Positions 59,178 to 64,000 of a stretch of 64,000 bases of DNA are shown here, in pieces. The notes under the pieces are model-generated. The model had not been told where the DNA came from, did not search any database, and worked only from the letters and a program-made list of their open reading frames with translations. The position numbers and the translations under genes are program-made. The stretch comes from Brevibacterium ravenspurgense (GTDB lineage: Bacteria; Actinomycetota; Actinomycetes; Actinomycetales; Brevibacteriaceae), in assembly GCF_001584615.1 (NCBI RefSeq), contig NZ_LQQC01000008.1, positions 124,001 through 188,000 of the forward strand, in the 5' to 3' direction. The first letter of the stretch is position 1; every line of letters starts with the position of its first letter.

Positions 59178-60830
59178 TCACTTGTTCTGCTCTTCCCAGT
59201 CGCTGCGCAGAACCTTCTTGTCGAGCTTGCCGACCGAGGTGCGGGGAAGCTCGTCGGTGATGACGATCTTGTCCGGCAGCTGCCACTTGGCAAAGCGGCT
59301 CTTGAGCACGTCGATGACCATGTCGTCGGTGACTTCCTTGCCGGGGCGGGGCACGACGAAAGCGACGGGACGTTCGTCGTACTTGGCATCCGGCACACCG
59401 ATGACAGCGGCTTCGAGGACAGCGGGTTCGTCGAGGATGGCGTTTTCCATGTCGATCGAGCTGATCCACTCACCGCCGGACTTGATGACGTCCTTCAGGC
59501 GGTCGGTGATCTTGCGGTGACCCGACGGCAGGATGACGGCGACATCGCCCGAACGCCACCAGCCGTCCATGAAACGGTCGTCGTTGTCATCGAGCTTGTA
59601 GTACGACTCCGTGATCCAGGGGCCGCGCATGATGATCTCGCCGTTGGACTTGCCGTCGTGCGGAACATCCTCGCCAGTGGGGTCGACCACGCGGGACTCC
59701 ACACCCAGCAGCGGCAGGCCCTGGGCACGGCGGATGTCCCACTGTTCGTCCTCCGACAAGTCCTTGAGCCAGGGCGGCAGCTGCCAGTTGATCGATGCCA
59801 GCGGGGACGTTTCCGTCGCTCCGTAGCCGTGGATGACATAGGCGCCGGTCAGTTCCTTGAAGCCCTTCATGAGCGCAACCGGAGGTTCGGTGGAACCTGC
59901 GATCATGCGGGTGCGCGACAGGTCCGGCGGAGTGTCCAGCGAACGGAAGTACTCAAGAATCGGCGCAAACAGTGCCGGTGCACCGTTCGTAGCGGTCACA
60001 CCCTCGCGGGCAATCGCCTCTGCCACCGGACCGATGTCGGTTGCCGAGAACATGCCCGGCAGCACGAGCTTCGCCGCCGCACCCATCGCAGCCTGCGGGA
60101 AGCCCCACGACAGCACGTGGAACATGGGCGTAAACGGCATAACAACGTCAGTGAAGTCGACCTTGAGGTTGCTGATGACCGCCATAGCGTGCAGGTACAT
60201 GGAGCGGTGCGAATAGTAGACGCCCTTCGGACGGCCTGTGGTGCCGGTGGTGTAGCCGGCGTAGCAGGCCGTGGTCTCTTCGACCTGCTGGAATTCGTAG
60301 TCATCGCCGTGCTCTTCGGCGGCCTCCGCCAGCAGATCTTCGTAGAAGTAGGCGTTCGGCAGGTTGTGTTCAACTTCCGACGACGGCTTGTCCGTCATGA
60401 TGACGAAGCCCTTGACGTAGCTGGCCTTGGCAATCGCCTCGGCGATCGGCAGGAGGGATTCGTCAATGAAGATCCACTCGGCGTTCGAGTGGTTCACAAC
60501 GTACTGAATGTCAGTCGGAGCCAGGCGGATGTTGATCTGCAGCATCGTCGCCGCAACACCCGGAATGCCGAAGTAGAGCTCGAAGTGGCGCAGCGAATTC
60601 CAGTCGGCAACACCGACCATCGTGCCCGGGCCGATGCCCAGTTTGTCCAAAGCGTGCGCCAAACGGCTGACTCGCTTGCCGAAATCGGCGTACGTCGTGT
60701 TGTGCCATTCACCGTCGTTCGTGCGGTGGGTGATGACCTGCTGCGGGAAGTTCTTCACCGCGTGCCGCATCAGAGTGGTGGTGTTCAGCTGGTAGCTGTC
60801 ACCGAGAGTTGAAGGGATTCCCTTGAGCAT
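59178..60830 (-). CDS. Long- or medium-chain fatty acid-CoA ligase
   Basis: This 550-residue acyl-adenylate-forming enzyme activates fatty acids with ATP and CoA. All motifs are intact: CYAGYTTGTTGRPKGVYYSH (A3) near residue 190, HGYGATETSPLASINW, DGWWRSGDVAVILPSGHRKI (A7/A8), DRLKDVIKSGGEWISSIDME and the C-terminal PRTSVGKLDKKVLR with the catalytic lysine. The sequence resembles the AlkK-type medium-chain ligases. The ATG at 60830 follows GAGGA. It is separated from the peptide transporter gene by a nested hairpin. It contrasts with the degenerate relative at 697. Confidence 0.95.
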   Translation of the reverse strand: MLKGIPSTLGDSYQLNTTTLMRHAVKNFPQQVITHRTNDGEWHNTTYADFGKRVSRLAHALDKLGIGPGTMVGVADWNSLRHFELYFGIPGVAATMLQINIRLAPTDIQYVVNHSNAEWIFIDESLLPIAEAIAKASYVKGFVIMTDKPSSEVEHNLPNAYFYEDLLAEAAEEHGDDYEFQQVEETTACYAGYTTGTTGRPKGVYYSHRSMYLHAMAVISNLKVDFTDVVMPFTPMFHVLSWGFPQAAMGAAAKLVLPGMFSATDIGPVAEAIAREGVTATNGAPALFAPILEYFRSLDTPPDLSRTRMIAGSTEPPVALMKGFKELTGAYVIHGYGATETSPLASINWQLPPWLKDLSEDEQWDIRRAQGLPLLGVESRVVDPTGEDVPHDGKSNGEIIMRGPWITESYYKLDDNDDRFMDGWWRSGDVAVILPSGHRKITDRLKDVIKSGGEWISSIDMENAILDEPAVLEAAVIGVPDAKYDERPVAFVVPRPGKEVTDDMVIDVLKSRFAKWQLPDKIVITDELPRTSVGKLDKKVLRSDWEEQNK

Positions 60831-61029
60831 GTGTCCTCGCTTCCTGTGGAAACAGCGTGCCGCCGCACAGGCCGAAGCGCAGAAGCCAACCCACGTCTAT
60901 GTGGGCCGACCGCTGGCACACGAACTGTCCGGCGGATGGCTACTGACGAGTCTAAACCCAATGTGCCCACGATCACACAACCCGCGGCGCGTAATCCCAC
61001 CTGCTAAGAAACAGGATTCAGGACAGCGG

Positions 61030-61578
61030 TTAGCCGAGCGGTTTGCTGAAGACCGCGAACTCGAGGTCATCGACCTTGGGCACACCGAAGCGCTCCTGCC
61101 CGTAGGGGAACGGCTCGGTTTCGCCCGTGCGCCGATAGCCGCGACGCTCATAGAACGCGATGAGCTCCGCGCGCTTGCTGATGACCGTCATCCGCATGGA
61201 AGTTGTACCCCATTCGCGCTGCGCGAAGGATTCGGCAAACGCCATGAGCTCTTTGCCCACGCCACTCCCCTGCGCTTCCGGTGACACCGCGAACGTACCG
61301 AAATACGCCACACCATCGCCCTCATCCGTAAGCGTCACGGTGGCAAGAGGAGAGCGGGAGCCGGCAGGCGCCTCGTGATCCTGGGCAAAGGCGACCAGAA
61401 CAGTCGAGGTGCCGAGCATCTCCTCGACCATGGGCAGGTCGACCCGCTGGCCGTCCAGGAGGTCCGCCTCCGTCGTCCAGCCGGAGCGCGAACGATCCCC
61501 GCGGTAGGCCGACTCAATGAGGTCGACCAGTGCGGGAGCGTCGGCGGGTTCAGCCTGGCGGATGGTCAGGGCGCTCAC
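61030..61578 (-). CDS. GNAT-family N-acetyltransferase
   Basis: This 182-residue protein starts MSALTIRQAEPADAPALVDL and contains the acetyl-CoA-binding segment FGTFAVSPEAQGSGVGKELM followed by RAELIAFYERRGYRRTGETE. It acetylates an unknown amine. The GTG at 61578 overlaps the stop of the ornithine-cyclodeaminase-type gene by four bases (GTGA), so the two are coupled; the frame continues upstream without similarity. Confidence 0.9.
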   Translation of the reverse strand: MSALTIRQAEPADAPALVDLIESAYRGDRSRSGWTTEADLLDGQRVDLPMVEEMLGTSTVLVAFAQDHEAPAGSRSPLATVTLTDEGDGVAYFGTFAVSPEAQGSGVGKELMAFAESFAQREWGTTSMRMTVISKRAELIAFYERRGYRRTGETEPFPYGQERFGVPKVDDLEFAVFSKPLG

Positions 61579-62552
61579 TTGTCGGAGTCCTTGAGTGCGG
61601 TGGGGCCCCTGAGAGCAGCGCGATAGGCCAGGCCGGCCACGACGATGTCTTCCCAGCCCTGGCCGACCGACTTCCACACGAACGGGCGGTCGTCGGGAAT
61701 GCAGGCGCCCTCAGACTTCGCGATTTCACTGAACGACAGAACGTCATCCCAGGTCAGGTGGCCTTCTTCGATGGCTTGGTGGACATCGCCGGCTTCGCGC
61801 TTGCCGTTTTCAATCGATTCGACGCCGACGGTCGAACGGCCCAGCAGATCGCCGGGAAGCTCACGCGCGTTCAGCAGGTGGGTGCCCATCGCGACGAGGA
61901 CAGCATCGTTGCGGACGTGAGAGTCCTCCAGCAGAGGCTCCGAGGCGCCGGTTGCGGTCACGATGAAGCCGGCTTGTTCGATGGCTTCAATTGCTTCGGG
62001 GCTGTTGGAGATAGCTTCCGTGAACTCGATGCCGAACTCGGCGGCCTTGTCGGCAACCCTCTGTGCCTTGCCTTCACCGCGGACAACGGCGGTCAGCGAG
62101 GTGACAGGCACCGTCGCCTGGGCGGCCTCAACGTGAGCGGCGGCCTGCGCTCCCCCACCGAAAATCACCATGTGAACGCCGTTGGTGAAGCGGCGCTGCA
62201 GCACGTCCTTCACACCGGCCATTGACAGGGCGGGAGTGCGCAGCTCAGTGATCGCGGCACCATCGACGGTCGCCAGAGGTGCCTGGGTCCGACCGTCGAA
62301 CAGGAGGACGCAGCCCTGAATTGTCGGCAGGTCGCGGTCAGCGTTCTCCGGGGTCAGGGTGAGCACCTTGATGCCCACGAAGTCATCGACAGCGCTGGGC
62401 ATGAACAGGAACTGGCCGTTGGGAAGATCCGCCGATGTGCGCGGCAGGCACGTGTCCGGGTTATAGCCGGCACGCAGAGCTTCGCGCATGCCGTCGCGCG
62501 CCTGAGCTGACGACACCGTCGACAGCAGGGTTTCAGCATCGATGTTCAACAA
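61575..62552 (-). CDS. Ornithine cyclodeaminase/mu-crystallin family protein
   Basis: This 325-residue NAD(P)-binding protein has the family layout: LPNGQFLFMPS, VLLFDGRTQAPLATVDGAAI, TELRTPALSMAG, then the dinucleotide-binding FGGGAQAAAHVEAAQA and TATGASEPLLEDSHVRND. Relatives deaminate ornithine, reduce ketimines or make amino acid precursors of siderophores; the substrate is not evident. The start is TTG at 62552 (a second TTG follows at once) with GGGAGG seven bases upstream. A coupled GNAT gene follows. Confidence 0.9.
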   Translation of the reverse strand: MLNIDAETLLSTVSSAQARDGMREALRAGYNPDTCLPRTSADLPNGQFLFMPSAVDDFVGIKVLTLTPENADRDLPTIQGCVLLFDGRTQAPLATVDGAAITELRTPALSMAGVKDVLQRRFTNGVHMVIFGGGAQAAAHVEAAQATVPVTSLTAVVRGEGKAQRVADKAAEFGIEFTEAISNSPEAIEAIEQAGFIVTATGASEPLLEDSHVRNDAVLVAMGTHLLNARELPGDLLGRSTVGVESIENGKREAGDVHQAIEEGHLTWDDVLSFSEIAKSEGACIPDDRPFVWKSVGQGWEDIVVAGLAYRAALRGPTALKDSDK

Positions 62553-62756
62553 GGGAACCTCCCACGGGTTTTGGCGGTGCGCTTTGGGTGTGCGGGTTTT
62601 GGCGGTCGGGTTTGCATGTGCTGCTCACCACTGTAAACGGAATAAGGTGAGTGTCTCACCTCGTTGGGCCGGATGAGACGCGGCTGGCCCAGGTCACGGC
62701 CTTCAACCAGAGAGCGCCGAGGTGCGTCGGCCAGCCGGAGACAGAAAGGGAGATCC

Positions 62757-63038
62757 ATGACAGACGTCAACATCGAACACCAGGCGGACACCAAGCGCTA
62801 CGTCGGATTCATCGACGGCAAAGAAGCTGGGTTCGCCGCCTACAGCGAAAACGGCACCCACCGCGACTTCTTCCAAACCGTCACCCACGACGGCTACACC
62901 GGAAAAGGCGTTGCAGGCAAGATCGTCGGGCGTGCACTCAGTGAATCCGTCCAGGACGGGTTCACGTTCACACCTTCGTGCAGCTACGTCGAGCACTACA
63001 TCGAAAAGCACCCCGAATACGCCGAACACGTGAAGTGA
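62757..63038 (+). CDS. Small GNAT-type acetyltransferase (YjdJ-like)
   Basis: This 93-residue protein is a single-domain GNAT: RYVGFIDGKEAGFAAYSENG, TVTHDGYTGKGVAGKIVGRA around the acetyl-CoA-binding loop, and a conserved end PSCSYVEHYIEKHPEYAEHV, typical of the short family resembling E. coli YjdJ. The ATG at 62757 follows AAAGGGAG. A short hairpin GCCCGGT...ACCGGGC at 63056-63081 follows. The substrate is unknown. Confidence 0.9.
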   Translation: MTDVNIEHQADTKRYVGFIDGKEAGFAAYSENGTHRDFFQTVTHDGYTGKGVAGKIVGRALSESVQDGFTFTPSCSYVEHYIEKHPEYAEHVK

Positions 63039-63055
63039 GCGCCGCACCCGCGCAC

Positions 63056-63081
63056 GCCCGGTGAGCACAGCGAAACCGGGC
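63056..63081 (+). terminator. Short hairpin behind the small acetyltransferase gene
   Basis: Seven-base perfect arms GCCCGGT and ACCGGGC flank a 12-base loop, 18 bases after the stop. No U-run follows, so its function is uncertain. Confidence 0.35.
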
Positions 63082-63215
63082 AGTGGTGTGCGGTGGTGAG
63101 CGGCGCCTCGTCAGCTGGCCAGAACAGGCGCTGACCAGCAGGCAAAACGGTCAGCCGGGCGGCGCCCTCGGGGGCATACACTGGCACAGGAGCGACAAGA
63201 AAGGACGGCTCAAGC

Positions 63216-64000
63216 ATGGACGTGCAGTCGATCATCGACAAGGTCAACACCGGACTGTTCATTGACGGGCAGTGGCGCGACGCCGAAACCGGCGACACCA
63301 TCGACGTCATCAACCCCGCAACCGGTAAAGTCATTGCGAAAGTTGCCGACGGCAGCGAAAAAGACGCCCAAGACGCCATCGAAGCAGCTGGCCGGGCACA
63401 GAAATCGTGGGCTGCCACACCGCCGCGCGAACGCGGAGAAATCCTGCGCCGCGCCTTCGAACTGCTCATGGAGAAGCAGGACGAAATCGGTGCGGTCATG
63501 ACCGCTGAAATGGGCAAATCGCTCACCGAAGCCAAGGGCGAAGTCGCCTACGGCGCTGAATTCTTCCGCTGGTTCTCCGAAGAAGCCGTGCGCATCGGCG
63601 GCGACTACATGAAGTCCACCGACGGCAAGAACCGCCTCATGATCTCCAAGGAGCCGGTCGGCCCGTGCATCCTGGTCACACCCTGGAACTTCCCGCTGGC
63701 CATGGGCACCCGCAAGATCGGACCCGCACTGGCAGCAGGCTGCACCGTTGTGCTCAAGCCCGCGCAGCTGACCCCGCTGACATCGTTCATGCTTATGGAA
63801 GTGCTGGTCGAAGCCGGTGTTCCCGCAGGTGTTGTCAACGTCGTCACGTCGAGCTCGGCACGCCGCGTGGTCACCCCGTGGATGGAATCCGGCATTGCGC
63901 GCAAGATCTCCTTCACCGGATCCACAGATGTCGGAAAGAACCTGCTGAAGCAGGCCGCTGACAACGTGCTCAAGACCTCCATGGAGCTCGGCGGAAACGC
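63216..64000 (+). CDS. Aldehyde dehydrogenase (succinate-semialdehyde-type), 3' end outside window
   Basis: The first 261 residues of an NAD(P)-dependent aldehyde dehydrogenase are visible. It begins LFIDGQWRDAETGDTIDVIN at residue 14, continues with NPATGKVIAKV, PVGPCILVTPWNFPLAM (with the catalytic asparagine), CTVVLKPAQLTPLTSFML, SFTGSTDVGKNLLKQA and MELGGN, an order that fits the succinate-semialdehyde dehydrogenase (GabD) group. The catalytic cysteine lies beyond the window edge. The ATG at 63216 follows AAAGGA. Confidence 0.93.
   Translation, partial: MDVQSIIDKVNTGLFIDGQWRDAETGDTIDVINPATGKVIAKVADGSEKDAQDAIEAAGRAQKSWAATPPRERGEILRRAFELLMEKQDEIGAVMTAEMGKSLTEAKGEVAYGAEFFRWFSEEAVRIGGDYMKSTDGKNRLMISKEPVGPCILVTPWNFPLAMGTRKIGPALAAGCTVVLKPAQLTPLTSFMLMEVLVEAGVPAGVVNVVTSSSARRVVTPWMESGIARKISFTGSTDVGKNLLKQAADNVLKTSMELGGN

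Noticed and set aside
59057-59473. N-terminal extension of the peptide transporter to 59473
   Set aside because: It would read through the intergenic hairpin and antisense-frame part of the acyl-CoA ligase gene; PTR similarity starts just after 59056.

Overview
The window looks like chromosomal DNA of a GC-rich Gram-positive actinobacterium, probably of the Micrococcales (a Brevibacterium-like genus is a guess). Supporting signs are the GC-rich third codon positions, the metG/tatD/rsmI genes next to a divergent protein O-mannosyltransferase gene as in other actinobacteria, CIRCE-controlled groES-groEL, several genes that seem to be expressed from leaderless mRNAs, teichoic-acid-type genes and an LPXTG surface protein. 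I see no rRNA, tRNA, CRISPR array, transposase or phage gene.

Layout. 1-2 kb: the start of an RluA-type pseudouridine synthase and a degenerate acyl-adenylate-ligase-like protein. 2-4.1 kb: a membrane O-acyltransferase. 4.1-12.6 kb: housekeeping block with tandem terminators, groEL, groES with two CIRCE operators, tatD, metG, rsmI, a DUF4190 protein and the mannosyltransferase. 12.7-17.7 kb: a nonulosonic acid module, made of a CMP-sialate synthetase/HAD phosphatase fusion, a short NeuB, a GT2 glycosyltransferase and a polysialyltransferase-like protein. 17.7-25.4 kb: a minus-strand operon of galE, three paralogous polytopic membrane proteins and an acyltransferase. 25.5-31.3 kb: a two-domain DUF6716-type putative glycosyltransferase, GtrA, a polyprenyl-phosphate GT2 and a third acyltransferase. 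31.5-35 kb: an island of metN, metI and fhs. 35-45.5 kb: a teichoic-acid-type cluster with a TagF-like fusion, a TagB-like protein, a capsule-type glycosyltransferase, a GT2, a CDP-alcohol phosphotransferase, TagD and a GT4. 45.6-50.1 kb: a 1,491-residue sortase-anchored repeat protein. 50.4-51.7 kb: a second TagB-like protein. 52-64 kb: small membrane proteins, PAP2, NUDIX, and a catabolic set (AtoE transporter, 3-hydroxyacyl-CoA dehydrogenase, peptide transporter, acyl-CoA ligase, ornithine cyclodeaminase family, acetyltransferases, and the start of an aldehyde dehydrogenase).

How the genes may work together. Much of 12.7-51.7 kb can be read as one cell-envelope glycopolymer region. TagD would supply CDP-glycerol, the TagF/TagB-like enzymes would polymerise it, the GT2/GT4/GT-C-like enzymes and GtrA would add sugars, and the acyltransferases would O-acylate the product. 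The most interesting part is the nonulosonate module. It has no NeuC-type epimerase, its NeuB lacks the C-terminal SAF domain, and its cytidylyltransferase carries its own HAD phosphatase with intact catalytic aspartates. This fits a route through a 9-phosphate intermediate, for example mannose-6-phosphate to Kdn-9-phosphate to Kdn to CMP-Kdn, feeding a polysialyltransferase-like enzyme to build a Kdn-type (teichulosonic-acid-like) wall polymer. That pathway is an inference from domain content only.
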